Shown here in pieces: positions 1-8,131 of a DNA stretch of 64,000 bases. Positions within the stretch are counted from its first letter, which is position 1. Each line of letters opens with the position of its first letter. The position numbers and the translations under genes are program-made. Origin of the DNA: Planotetraspora phitsanulokensis (GTDB taxonomy: Bacteria; Actinomycetota; Actinomycetes; Streptosporangiales; Streptosporangiaceae); assembly GCF_016863295.1 (NCBI RefSeq), contig NZ_BOOP01000041.1:41423-105422 (forward strand), written 5' to 3'. The notes under the pieces are model-generated. The model ran no database searches and was not told the DNA's origin. It saw nothing but the letters and a program-made list of their open reading frames with translations.

Positions 1-301
1 ACGCCTCGCGGAGCCGGGTGGCGTCGAGGACCACGCCCAGTGTGCCGTGCACGCCGGTGAGCTCGAGCGTTCCGCCTGACCGCACGGCGTCGTCGAGGCC
101 GTCGATCAGGACCTCCAGGCCGGACGAGTCGCAGAACCACAGGGCCGAGGCGTCCACCACGAGCCTGACGCGTCCCTCGGACACGAGCCGCCTGAGTGCG
201 CCGCGCAACAGTCCTCCGGTCGCGATGTCGAGTTCGCCGGCTACGGCGACCACGGTGACGGCCGGATGATCGTTGACGGTGATGTCGAGCTGAGCAGTCA
301 T
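1..301 (-). CDS. STAS-domain anti-sigma factor antagonist (C-terminus cut by window edge)
   Basis: Read from ATG at 301 leftwards, the frame stays open to the window edge (about 100 residues). The translation has the STAS fold pattern: an N-terminal strand rich in V/A/G, the segment GELDIATGG, and the diagnostic WFCDSSGLEVL around residue 60, where the second Ser of DSSG is the position phosphorylated by anti-sigma kinases in SpoIIAA/RsbV/BldG proteins. Such proteins bind RsbW-type anti-sigma kinases and release a sigma factor when unphosphorylated (family knowledge). No kinase gene is visible in the window, so its partner is unknown. Transcribed divergently from the universal stress gene at 641, which would suit a stress role, but that link is inference. 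Confidence 0.85.
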   Translation of the reverse strand, partial: MTAQLDITVNDHPAVTVVAVAGELDIATGGLLRGALRRLVSEGRVRLVVDASALWFCDSSGLEVLIDGLDDAVRSGGTLELTGVHGTLGVVLDATRLREA

Positions 302-640
302 ATGCGCGCCTTCGGTCGGATCGGGGCGTGCTGTCCGAAATGACGCTATCCGTTTGACCGTCTACGGTAAGTAACGTCCGTGCTCGGTTCGAGCCGTGGA
401 AGGCGCACAGCGCAACCTCCCGGGCATCCGCCGGTCAACCGGGTAAAGCCGGGAACCCCGAGCCCGGAGTCGTGAGCGGCGTCGCGCGCGGGCTGACAGG
501 GGTCGCGGGAAGGCCCGGCCGCCCCCGCCCCACCGCTGCCCTTACCGGCCGCCCGGTATAAACCGATCTTTGGCGGTAAGAGAGACTCTTATCTGTAACG
601 GACGCTATGCCGGAAAAGGCATCAAGGACAGGGAACAGCC
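302..640. other. Intergenic region between STAS gene and universal stress gene
   Basis: No gene is supported here. It must hold the divergent promoters. A TATAAA hexamer at 556-561 is a possible -10 element for the plus-strand gene, flanked by the inverted repeat CTTACCG (541-547) and CGGTAAG (574-580). The run of GC-rich pairings between 410 and 530 may form RNA structure, but I could not match it to a known riboswitch class. Confidence 0.4.
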
Positions 641-1054
641 ATGTACAAGCGCATCCTCGCGGCGGTCGACAACTCCCCGCGCTCGGACCGGGTCCTGGAG
701 ACGGTCGAGAACCTCGCCAAGCTCACCGGTGCGGCCGTCGACGTGGTTCACGTCGGCGCCTCGCAGGTGGTGTACGACACGGTCGTCCAGGTCGAGGATG
801 AACAGGAGGCCCAGGCGGTCGTCGACAACGCCTTGGCGAAGTTGAAGGAGGCGGGGGTCACGGCCCGGGGTGAACTGCTGACGGGGCTTCGCGGCGACAT
901 CTCCAGCATCATCGTCGAGCGGGCGCACGAGTTCGGCAGCGACCTGATCGTCCTCGGCCCCGCCCACCACACGCAGCTGGGCGTGCTGGTCGGCGAGAGC
1001 GTGAGCGAGAAGGTCGCGCTGCACACCCCCACGTCGGTCCTGCTGGCCGTCTGA
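641..1054 (+). CDS. Universal stress protein (UspA family)
   Basis: A 137-aa single-domain USP: N-terminal MYKRILAAVDNSPRSDRVLETV matches the family start (strand ending in a V/A-D-x-S nucleotide-binding loop), and the C-terminal half has the strand DLIVLG followed by a glycine-containing loop and TPTSVLLAV, the typical final strand. The ATP-binding pattern G-x2-G-x9-G-S/T is only loosely kept (GPAHH..LGVLVGES), so nucleotide binding is uncertain. USPs are cytoplasmic proteins induced by starvation, hypoxia or redox stress in actinomycetes; the exact role here is unknown. AGGGAA lies a few bases before the ATG. Transcribed alone; a hairpin follows the stop. Confidence 0.9.
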   Translation: MYKRILAAVDNSPRSDRVLETVENLAKLTGAAVDVVHVGASQVVYDTVVQVEDEQEAQAVVDNALAKLKEAGVTARGELLTGLRGDISSIIVERAHEFGSDLIVLGPAHHTQLGVLVGESVSEKVALHTPTSVLLAV

Positions 1055-1071
1055 TGCCTGGTCAGGTGTGT

Positions 1072-1105
1072 CGTCGGGCGGATCACCGCAGGCGGTCGCC
1101 CGACG
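1072..1105. terminator. Hairpin after universal stress gene
   Basis: Perfect 9-bp stem CGTCGGGCG (1072-1080) pairing with CGCCCGACG (1097-1105), 18 bases after the stop codon at 1054. There is no U-tract, which is common for actinobacterial hairpin terminators. Confidence 0.5.
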
Positions 1106-1266
1106 GTCACCTGGCCTGAACCCGGGTCGCTCGTACAGGGAACCCGTCCGGTGCAAATACCCAAAAATCTGGCTTCTTCGGGAAAGTCCATGCACGCCGG
1201 GAGTGATCCCTTATAGCGTCGGCAGGTCGAGTTACCCGGGGATCACCAGAGATCAGGTGAAGCGGC
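1106..1266 (+). promoter_or_regulatory. Leader/promoter region of the nuclease-ATPase operon
   Basis: About 160 bases without a gene, noticeably more AT-rich around 1150-1215 (CAAATACCCAAAAATCTGG; CCCTTATAGCGTC) than the flanks. The TTATAG at about 1211-1216 could be a -10 element. No operator-like palindrome is obvious. The position in front of three translationally coupled genes makes this the only likely promoter of the operon. Confidence 0.35.
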
Positions 1267-2538
1267 GTGGCGCGTTCATGGGCGGAGCTGCCGACAGGCC
1301 GCGTCATCTGCCTGGCGGGAGCCGGCCGCGAAGCCCTCGCGCTGTCGCTGGAATCGCTGCCCGCTGGTGCCCCCGCCGTCCTCACCTACGCCGCGAGTGC
1401 GGCGCCCACCGCCTCCGCCATGGTCGAGTCGGTGTTGTCGGAGCTCGAAACGGCCGCCGTCGCTCTCTATCCGGCCTGGCTGCCGGACGCCGAGGGCATC
1501 GAACCCGGGGGAGCCGGAGTCGGCGCGGTCCGGGCGCTCGCCCTGCGGATGGCCTCGGGCACGCATCACTTCGGCCCTTTCGTGGCCGACCTCGCTCAGG
1601 CGTCCCTGACCGGACAGGCGCCAGGGCCCACGCGGTTTCCCGCCGAGGTGCGGGCAGCCGGTCTCGCGCGCGTGCTCGCCGCGGCGTTCGGCCGCCGGCA
1701 GGTCGCGTTGCTGGTCGACGTCCCCGAGGGCCTTTCGGCCCGGGACGAGGACGTGCTGGTCGCGGGATGCGAGTGGCTGGCCCATCGCTCCGGTATGGGC
1801 GTGTGGCTCACCGGCGCGCGCGTCGTCCGCGCCGACCGCCTGGAGACCGTGGCCGTGCGGCTCCCGGAGGACGTCGCCGCCATAGCCCGCGACGTGCCGG
1901 AGACCTCCGTACACGCGGCCGTTACCGCTCACACGCCCGCCGGCTCCCTCCCGCCGGTTACCGCTCACGCGCCCGCGGGCTCCCTCCCGCCGGTTACCGC
2001 TGACGCGCCTGCGGACTCCCTCCCGCCGGTTCCCGCTGACGCGCCCGCGGGCTCTCTCCGGCCGATACCCGCCCGGACCGAGACGTCCGTACGGAAGGGT
2101 CCCGATGGTCGCGGGCACGGCGCCTCCGAACCCCGCACGGGCGAGCCCGCCATCGGCTACCCGGCCGTGACGGGGCGCCCGCACCCGGCGAGCGCCGCCG
2201 AACAGGCGCTGGAGAGGGCACTGGCCTCCAGCCAATGGGCCGCCGGGCGGGCCTGGAACCAGACCCACCGGTCCCACGCCCTCGCCCGCACCTTCCGGCT
2301 CGACCTCCTCTGGCGTGAGGAGCGGTGCGTGGTCGAGGTCGACGGCCCGGAACATCGCGAGGCGGTCCGCTTCGAAGCCGACCGGCGGCGCGACGTGCAA
2401 CTCCAGCTCGACGGCTTCGCCGTGCTGCGCTTCACGAATGACCAGATCGCCTCCGATCTCGCCGCTGTCGTCCGCCAGCTGGAGCGGTTCGTCACGAGCC
2501 GCCGCACTGGAACGTTCGAAGGGTCACACCATGGCTGA
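1267..2538 (+). CDS. DUF559/Vsr-like endonuclease-domain protein with novel N-terminal domain
   Basis: 423 aa from a GTG start. Three parts are visible. Residues 1-215: an alpha/beta domain I do not recognise. Its first strand VICLAGAGREAL resembles a degenerate P-loop strand and QVALLVDVPEG a Walker-B-like strand, so a decayed AAA/STAND-type fold is possible (inference). Residues 218-270: a Pro/Ala linker of four 12-residue repeats (VTAHAPAGSLPP type). Residues 315-418: a DUF559 domain of the PD-(D/E)XK/Vsr class, with D346 in FRLDLLW, E357 and D359 in VVEVDG, then DRRRDVQLQLDGFAVLRFT. The active-site acidic residues are present, so DNA cleavage or nicking is plausible. The stop overlaps the next gene by 8 bases, indicating one operon with the ATPase at 3136. 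Confidence 0.8.
   Translation: MARSWAELPTGRVICLAGAGREALALSLESLPAGAPAVLTYAASAAPTASAMVESVLSELETAAVALYPAWLPDAEGIEPGGAGVGAVRALALRMASGTHHFGPFVADLAQASLTGQAPGPTRFPAEVRAAGLARVLAAAFGRRQVALLVDVPEGLSARDEDVLVAGCEWLAHRSGMGVWLTGARVVRADRLETVAVRLPEDVAAIARDVPETSVHAAVTAHTPAGSLPPVTAHAPAGSLPPVTADAPADSLPPVPADAPAGSLRPIPARTETSVRKGPDGRGHGASEPRTGEPAIGYPAVTGRPHPASAAEQALERALASSQWAAGRAWNQTHRSHALARTFRLDLLWREERCVVEVDGPEHREAVRFEADRRRDVQLQLDGFAVLRFTNDQIASDLAAVVRQLERFVTSRRTGTFEGSHHG
1921..2064 (+). repeat. Four tandem 36-bp repeats coding a Pro/Ala linker
   Basis: Units 1921-1956, 1957-1992, 1993-2028 and 2029-2064 each begin GTTACCGCT (GTTCCCGCT in the last) and encode 12 residues of the type VTAHAPAGSLPP. Units differ by a few bases each. 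They lie exactly between the unknown N-terminal domain and the nuclease domain, so copy-number change would alter linker length without frameshift. Confidence 0.9.
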
Positions 2539-3139
2539 CATAAACCTGTCCCTGCCCCAGATCGCCGCCCTCGTCGTGCTCATGGTGGAGGCGGGTGAGA
2601 TCTCCAACACCGACATGAAGGCGCGCCACGGCATCACGCTCGACGGCGCCGACCGCCGGAAGTTGAACGAGCTGAAACTCGTCGACAGCTGGAAGCAGGG
2701 GCGCCCGTACGTCCACGTGCTGACCGACGCGGGCTGGGCACGGGTGGCGGAGGAGTTCCGCGCCGGCACAGTCAAGGTCACCGGGTCGCCTTGGACGACG
2801 GCCCGGGCGCTGATGAGCGGCGTCCAGGGCTTCATGGAGCGGACCGATCGCAGGCTCGCCGACGTCTTCGGGCCCGCGTCCGACGTCGAGGCCCTCATCC
2901 GGGAGGCCTACGCGGAGCTGGCCAGGGAGCCGGGAGGCTGGGTGAGCCTCACGGAACTCCGCGTGCTCCTGCGCGACGCCGCGAGGACGAAGGTGGACGA
3001 GACGCTCAGGCGGATGGCCGCCATGCCCGACGTGAACGTCGTCCCGGAGTCGAACCAGAAGGCCCTCACCCGGCGCGACCGGGAAGCCGCGCTGGTCATC
3101 GGCGACCAGGACAAGCACCTCATCTCGATCGGAGCATGA
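2531..3139 (+). CDS. Small winged-helix-like protein of the nuclease-ATPase operon
   Basis: 202 aa, ATG at 2531 inside the end of the upstream gene. The N-terminal 75 residues (LPQIAALVVLMVEAGEISN, then ADRRKLNELKLVDSWKQGR and VHVLTDAGWARV) have the layout of a winged helix: helix, recognition-like helix, then a beta-hairpin wing. The C-terminal part (about residues 115-195) is predicted helical, with GGWVSLTELRVLL...VDETLRRMA resembling a second winged-helix unit. No catalytic motif. I do not recognise a named family; a DNA-binding or adaptor subunit for the ATPase is inference. Its TGA overlaps the ATG of the next gene (ATGA at 3136-3139), implying coupled translation. Confidence 0.75.
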   Translation: MADINLSLPQIAALVVLMVEAGEISNTDMKARHGITLDGADRRKLNELKLVDSWKQGRPYVHVLTDAGWARVAEEFRAGTVKVTGSPWTTARALMSGVQGFMERTDRRLADVFGPASDVEALIREAYAELAREPGGWVSLTELRVLLRDAARTKVDETLRRMAAMPDVNVVPESNQKALTRRDREAALVIGDQDKHLISIGA

Positions 3140-6100
3140 TGACGGTCGACGCGAACACCGCGCTCTCCGCGCTCACGTTCAACTGGGCCTCCGGCCCCGA
3201 AGACGTCTGGAGCCCGTCGCTCTTCCACGTCGAGGCGTTGAACCGGCCGACCGCGCAGGCGGTCCTCGACGGTGTGGGCGAGGCCGCCCGGAGCGCGGGA
3301 ACGAGCCCGATCGGGCTGGTCATCGAGGGTCAGCGCGGTGTGGGCAAGACGCACCTGCTCGGCTGGATCCGGGAGAAGGTCCAGGAAGAGGGTGGCTACT
3401 TCTTCCTCGTCGGGCTCTTGGACGCCGGCACGTTCTGGGTCAACGTCGTGAACTCGATGATGGACAACCTGTCGCGCGAGCTGGACGGCGAGAGCCAGCT
3501 CAAGGCGTTCCTGCGCCGCATCTCCTCGCAGGTGGGCGTGTCCAGGATGGTGCGGCGCGCGGTGATCGGCGACACTCCGGTGACCGCGGAGGCTCTCGAC
3601 GTCTTCATCGAGGCGCTGCGCGGCTACGACGGGCACATCGGCAGGGAGAGCCAGGACGTCGCGAGAGCACTCGTGCTCCGCGCCTCCAAGGATCCGCACA
3701 ATCAGGACGTCGCGGATGCGCTGCTCTATTCGCAGCCGGAAGAGGAACCGGGGGATCGTGCGCCCTGGGGCATACGGCGAGGATGGCGGTCTCCGCAGGA
3801 GATCGTCAGGGACGTGTCCCGCCTGCTCGCGCTCACCGGTCCCTCCGTCATGGCGATCGATCAGATCGACGCATTCATCTCAACAGCGGCGACCCGGACG
3901 CTGGACCGTACGGGCGACTGGCGCGAGGCGCTGGTGATGGACCAGTTCGCGGGCGGCCTCATGGCGCTGCGCGAGGTCACCAGACGCACGCTCACCGTCC
4001 TCTCATGCATTCCTGCGACGTGGGCGCTCATCAAGACGAACGCCACCGACACGGTGCAGGACCGGTTCCGCAAGCCCGTTCAGCTCAAGGCCGTCCCCGA
4101 TGCCGAGACCGGCCGCGCCCTGGTCGAACGACGGCTCGGGGCGCACTACCGCTCCGTGGGCTTCCGGCCGCCCCATCCGTCCTGGCCGGTCAGGCCGAGC
4201 GCCTTCGACTCCGTGCCCGGGCTCACTCCGCGGCAGATCCTGATGAGGATCGACGCGCACATCCGGTCCTGCCGGGCCGCAGGCGAGATCACGGAGCTGG
4301 CGGGCTTCGACGGCGCCGGCGCGATGGCCCCCGAGCACGTTCCCACGCCCCACTTCGTCGTGCCCGAGGCGGATCTCGGCGCGCTGGACGCCCGGTACAC
4401 CGAGCTGAGGAGCGCGGCACAGGTCGCGGCGGAGGCCGCGGCGGCGCTCGATCCCGCGACGGAGGACACGACGATGCCGGCGCTCCTGTCCGCGGGGCTC
4501 GCCGCGTGGATCGCCGAGCGGGGCGAGAGCGGGCGGACGTTCAGCCAGGACGCCCCACCCAGCGCGAAGCCGCCCCTCCATGCGCGTCTGCGGCGGTCCC
4601 TCGACGAGGCCACGGAAGACGAGGAGCACTGGAGCTTCCGCGCGATAGCGGCGGCTCACGCCAACGCCGCCCTCACCCGGCTGCGCAACGCGTCGGTCGC
4701 GGCGGCGCTGGACTCCGCCCTGGGCAAACGCAGGTTGTTCCTGCTGCGCAACACCGAGTGGTCGGGCGGCGCCAAGACGCGGGAGGCGGTCGCGGCCTTC
4801 GAGCGGGCGGGCGGCAGGACCCTGCGGGTCGAGGAGGAGGACCTGAAGATCCTCGCGGCGCTCCGGGCCCTGCTGAAGGAGAATTCGCCCACCCTGCAGG
4901 CGTGGCTCGCCGCCAGACGGCCGACCGGCGAGATCAAGCTGCTCGGCGACGCGCTCGGCGACGTGTGGACCGTTCCGTACGGCACGCCCGCCGAGGAAGG
5001 GGATACCGCGGCGCCGGTGGCCGCCACGGGCGGTGATGTGGGCGCCCCGGCCGTGGATCTCCCGACGGACGCGGCGGCGGCGACCCGGGGTGAGAAGGCG
5101 TCGGCCGTGCCGGCCCTCACGGGAAGCGCGGACGCCCCGTCGATCGTGATCGGGACGACCGCCGACCGGGTTCCCGTCCGAGTCGGCCTGGAGGCGCTGC
5201 GGAAACACACGTCGATCTTCGCCGGCTCGGGTTCGGGGAAGACCGTGCTGATCCGCCGGCTGATCGAGGAGTGCGCGCTTGAGGGGGTGTCGGCCATCGT
5301 GCTCGACCCCAACAACGACCTCGCACGCCTCGGCGACCGCTGGCCGGAGCGGCCCGGGCAATGGGGGGACGGCGACGCGGACAAGGCCGAGCGCTACCTC
5401 GCGGGCACCGACGTCACGGTCTGGACGCCCGGCCGGGTCGGCGGGCGCCCCCTGGCCTTCCAGCCGCTTCCGGATTTCAGCGGCGTGCTGGACGACGCGG
5501 ACGAGTTCCGAGAGGCCGTCGACGCGGCCGTCTCGTCGCTGGTGCCCCGGGCGAAGCTCGAAGGCAACACGCAGAAGGCCCACCGCGGCCGGGCGGTCCT
5601 GAAGGAGGCGGTCGAGTACTACGGGCGGCACGGGACCGCCGGCCTGCACGGTCTGATCGCGCTGCTGTCCGAGCTTTCCGAAGGGGTGAGCACGCTCGCC
5701 GGCGCCGACAAGATCGCGGCGGAGATCGCACAGAACCTCACGGCGACGATGGTCAGCGACCCGCTGTTCGGCGGCGAGGGCGCGGCGGCCGACCCCGGGG
5801 TGCTGCTGACCCCGCCGCCCGGCAAGAGGGCCCGCATCTCAGTGATCAGCTTCGTCGGCCTGCCGTCCGACGAGCAGCGGCAGAGTTTCGTCAACCTGCT
5901 GCAGCTCGCGCTGTTCTCGTGGATCAGAAGGAACCCGGCCGGCGACCGGCCGCTGGGCGGCCTGTTCGTCATGGACGAGGCGCAGACGTTCGCGCCGTCC
6001 GGGGCGATGACCGCGTGCACGCACAGCACGCTGGCGCTCGCCTCCCAGGCCCGCAAGTACGGCCTCGGCCTCGTCTTCGCGACGCAGGCCCCGAAAGGGC

Positions 6101-6360
6101 TGCACAACCGCATCCCCGGGAACTCCGCCACCCAGTTCTTCGGACTGCTCAACAGCCCCGCCCAGATCGAGGCGGCCAAGGAGGTGGCGAGGTCCAAGAA
6201 CAGCGCCATCGGGGACGTCGGGCACCTCGGCCCCGGCGAGTTCTACGCCGGCGTCGAGGGGACGGCGTTCGCCAGGATCCAGGCCCCCATGTGCCTGAGC
6301 CACCATCCGAGAAGCCCGCTGACGACGGAGGAGGTCATCCAGAGGGCTAGAAAACTGTAG
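3136..6360 (+). CDS. Bilobal ATPase: N-terminal AAA domain plus C-terminal HerA/FtsK-like motor domain
   Basis: 1074 aa. The N-terminal lobe (about residues 35-330) has Walker A GQRGVGKT (K71) and Walker B VMAIDQIDAF (D242) with an arginine-rich sensor region, like ORC/STAND-type AAA modules. A helical middle region (about 330-650) is alanine-rich. The C-terminal lobe (about 670-1070) begins with an IVIGTTADRVPVRV beta-hairpin, then HTSIFAGSGSGKT (K702), a hhhDPNND strand, Walker B GGLFVMDEAQTF (D947, E948), and LGLVFATQAPKGL, all typical of HerA/VirB4/FtsK hexameric DNA translocases (DUF87 type). It therefore probably moves or loads on DNA. Coupled to the wHTH-like and DUF559 nuclease genes, it could form a defence or DNA-processing complex; that is inference and I know no named system with this layout. 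Confidence 0.8.
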   Translation: MMTVDANTALSALTFNWASGPEDVWSPSLFHVEALNRPTAQAVLDGVGEAARSAGTSPIGLVIEGQRGVGKTHLLGWIREKVQEEGGYFFLVGLLDAGTFWVNVVNSMMDNLSRELDGESQLKAFLRRISSQVGVSRMVRRAVIGDTPVTAEALDVFIEALRGYDGHIGRESQDVARALVLRASKDPHNQDVADALLYSQPEEEPGDRAPWGIRRGWRSPQEIVRDVSRLLALTGPSVMAIDQIDAFISTAATRTLDRTGDWREALVMDQFAGGLMALREVTRRTLTVLSCIPATWALIKTNATDTVQDRFRKPVQLKAVPDAETGRALVERRLGAHYRSVGFRPPHPSWPVRPSAFDSVPGLTPRQILMRIDAHIRSCRAAGEITELAGFDGAGAMAPEHVPTPHFVVPEADLGALDARYTELRSAAQVAAEAAAALDPATEDTTMPALLSAGLAAWIAERGESGRTFSQDAPPSAKPPLHARLRRSLDEATEDEEHWSFRAIAAAHANAALTRLRNASVAAALDSALGKRRLFLLRNTEWSGGAKTREAVAAFERAGGRTLRVEEEDLKILAALRALLKENSPTLQAWLAARRPTGEIKLLGDALGDVWTVPYGTPAEEGDTAAPVAATGGDVGAPAVDLPTDAAAATRGEKASAVPALTGSADAPSIVIGTTADRVPVRVGLEALRKHTSIFAGSGSGKTVLIRRLIEECALEGVSAIVLDPNNDLARLGDRWPERPGQWGDGDADKAERYLAGTDVTVWTPGRVGGRPLAFQPLPDFSGVLDDADEFREAVDAAVSSLVPRAKLEGNTQKAHRGRAVLKEAVEYYGRHGTAGLHGLIALLSELSEGVSTLAGADKIAAEIAQNLTATMVSDPLFGGEGAAADPGVLLTPPPGKRARISVISFVGLPSDEQRQSFVNLLQLALFSWIRRNPAGDRPLGGLFVMDEAQTFAPSGAMTACTHSTLALASQARKYGLGLVFATQAPKGLHNRIPGNSATQFFGLLNSPAQIEAAKEVARSKNSAIGDVGHLGPGEFYAGVEGTAFARIQAPMCLSHHPRSPLTTEEVIQRARKL

Positions 6361-6434
6361 ATTCACGCAAAGCCACCTGAACGCCAACACAGGTACGGTA
6401 GTCGGAAAGCTCCCGTATCGAGAAAAGGCGGTAG

Positions 6435-6923
6435 GTGCAGGTGGAGGTCGAGCAGACGGCGTTGCCGGGAATCGGGCTGCGGCACGAGTTCACGACACGG
6501 TCGGGGCGCCGCATCGGCGTGGTCTCCCACCGAACCGGCCGCCGCGACCTGGTGATCTACGACCCCGACGATCCCGACCGCGCCTGCGAGACCGTGAAAC
6601 TCAACGACGAGGAGGCCGATGCGCTCGCCGAGCTGCTCGGCGCTCCGCGCATCGTCCAGCGCCTCAACGACCTGCATCGCGAGGTCGAGGGGCTGGTCAG
6701 CCTGCAGCTGCCGATCCTGCCTGACTCGCCGTACGCCGGCCGCGCGATGGGGGACGCCCGCGTCCGCACCAGGACCGGCGCGTCCATCGTGGCGATCGTC
6801 CGCTCAGGGCTGGTCGCCGCCAGCCCCGGGCCGGACTTCCTGCTGGCCGACGGTGACGTCGTCGTGGTGGTGGGCAGCCCCGAGAGCACCGCCGCCGTCG
6901 CCGACATCCTGTCCAACGGTTAG
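6435..6923 (+). CDS. KhtT-like regulatory subunit with TrkA-C (RCK_C) domain
   Basis: 162 aa from GTG at 6435. Residues 75-160 form a TrkA-C/RCK_C domain (LPILPDSPYAGRAMGDARVRTRTGASIVAIVRSG, then FLLADGDVVVVVGS), which in KhtT and related proteins binds nucleotide ligands such as c-di-AMP and gates a membrane partner. The N-terminal 70 residues match the KhtT-type domain preceding RCK_C. The following gene, 8 bases downstream, is the antiporter, so the two form a KhtTU-type pair. AAGGCGG lies about 7 bases before the start. Cytoplasmic, attached to the membrane partner. Function as K+/H+ efflux control is by family analogy. Confidence 0.85.
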   Translation: MQVEVEQTALPGIGLRHEFTTRSGRRIGVVSHRTGRRDLVIYDPDDPDRACETVKLNDEEADALAELLGAPRIVQRLNDLHREVEGLVSLQLPILPDSPYAGRAMGDARVRTRTGASIVAIVRSGLVAASPGPDFLLADGDVVVVVGSPESTAAVADILSNG

Positions 6924-6931
6924 GCCGGCTT

Positions 6932-8092
6932 GTGCACGAAACAGCAATACTGTTCCTGGAATTCGGCGCGGTGGTCCTCGGGCTCGGCATCCTCGGTGCG
7001 TTAGCCCTGCGTGTGGGAATCTCGCCCATCCCCCTCTATCTGATCGCCGGACTGGCGTTCGGCACCGGCGGCATCCTGCCGCTCGCGACCAGCGAGGAGT
7101 TCATCTCCGTCGGAGCCGAGCTCGGTGTCATCCTCCTCCTGCTGACCCTCGGCCTGGAGTACAACGCGGGCGAGCTCGTGACCAGCCTCAAGGGCAACGC
7201 CCGCGCGGGGCTCGTCGACGTCGTGCTCAACGCCGTGCCGGGCGCGGTGTTCGCGCTCCTGCTCGGCTGGGGGCCGGTCGCCGCTCTCGCGATGGCCGGC
7301 GTCACCTACGCCACGTCGTCGGGCATCACGGCGAAGGTCCTGTCGGACCTCGGCTGGATCGGCAACAGGGAGACCCCCGTGGTCCTGTCGTTGCTCGTCT
7401 TCGAGGACCTGACCATGGCGATCTACCTCCCGGTCCTGACGGCCGTGCTGGCCGGGCTCAGCTTCGTCAGTGGTGCGGTCACGGTGGCGATCGCGCTGGC
7501 GACGGTCAGCGTCGTGCTGGTGGTCGCCCTGCGCTTCGGGAGGTTCATCCAGGCGTTCGTCGAGAGCCCCAACTCCGAGGTGCTCCTGCTGAAGGTGGTC
7601 GGCCTCGCCCTGCTGGTCGCGGGAGTGGCGCAACAACTGCAGGTGTCCGCGGCGGTGGGCGCGTTCCTGGTCGGCATCGCCCTGTCGGGGAAGCTCGCGG
7701 AGGACGCGCAGGCGTTGCTCGCGCCGCTGCGCGACCTGTTCGCCGCGGTGTTCTTCGTGTTCTTCGGCCTGCAGACCGACCCGGCCAAGATCGGGCCCGT
7801 TGTTTGGCTCGCGGCGCTGCTCGCGATCGTCAGCATGATCACCAAGCTGCTCTCCGGCGCGTACGCCGCCCGCAGGGCGGGCATCGCGAGAGCGGGATGG
7901 GCCCGTGCCGGCATCGCGCTGATCCCCAGGGGCGAGTTCAACATCGTGATCGCCGGGCTGGCCGTGGCGGCCGGCGCCCATCCCGATCTCGGGCCGGTCG
8001 CGGCCGCGTACGTGCTCATCCTGGCGGCGTTCGGCCCGCTCGCCGCGCGGCTGGTCCAGCCGTTCATCACCGCCATCGCCAAACGGGCCTGA
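6932..8092 (+). CDS. CPA2-family cation/proton antiporter (KhtU/KefB-like membrane subunit)
   Basis: 386 aa, GTG start, strongly hydrophobic throughout with roughly 11-12 membrane segments. The family signatures of Na+/H+ exchanger (CPA2) proteins are visible: SEEFISVGAELGVILLLLTLGLE, the ATSSG segment, LVFEDLTMAIYLP in the ion-binding core, and ARAGIALIPRGEFNIVIAGLA near the end. It lacks the C-terminal RCK domain of KefB/C, which is here supplied in trans by the upstream 162-aa gene. Expected to exchange K+ or other monovalent cations for H+ across the cytoplasmic membrane. Downstream, only 39 bases separate it from the phage-scar region. Confidence 0.9.
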   Translation: MHETAILFLEFGAVVLGLGILGALALRVGISPIPLYLIAGLAFGTGGILPLATSEEFISVGAELGVILLLLTLGLEYNAGELVTSLKGNARAGLVDVVLNAVPGAVFALLLGWGPVAALAMAGVTYATSSGITAKVLSDLGWIGNRETPVVLSLLVFEDLTMAIYLPVLTAVLAGLSFVSGAVTVAIALATVSVVLVVALRFGRFIQAFVESPNSEVLLLKVVGLALLVAGVAQQLQVSAAVGAFLVGIALSGKLAEDAQALLAPLRDLFAAVFFVFFGLQTDPAKIGPVVWLAALLAIVSMITKLLSGAYAARRAGIARAGWARAGIALIPRGEFNIVIAGLAVAAGAHPDLGPVAAAYVLILAAFGPLAARLVQPFITAIAKRA

Positions 8093-8131
8093 GGGAGATC
8101 GGGAGCGTGCTCCGGGGGTAGGTGCTTCGGC

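Noticed and set aside
400..530. Possible riboswitch (cobalamin or ydaO-like) before the universal stress gene
   Set aside because: Some GGGTAAAGCCGGGAA-like bases tempted a call, but no class-defining conserved core could be matched; a covariance search (Infernal/Rfam) would be needed.
1276..2400. 374-aa minus-strand frame with GNRREGARGRVS repeats
   Set aside because: It is the antisense reading of the 36-bp repeats in the nuclease gene; no independent gene features.
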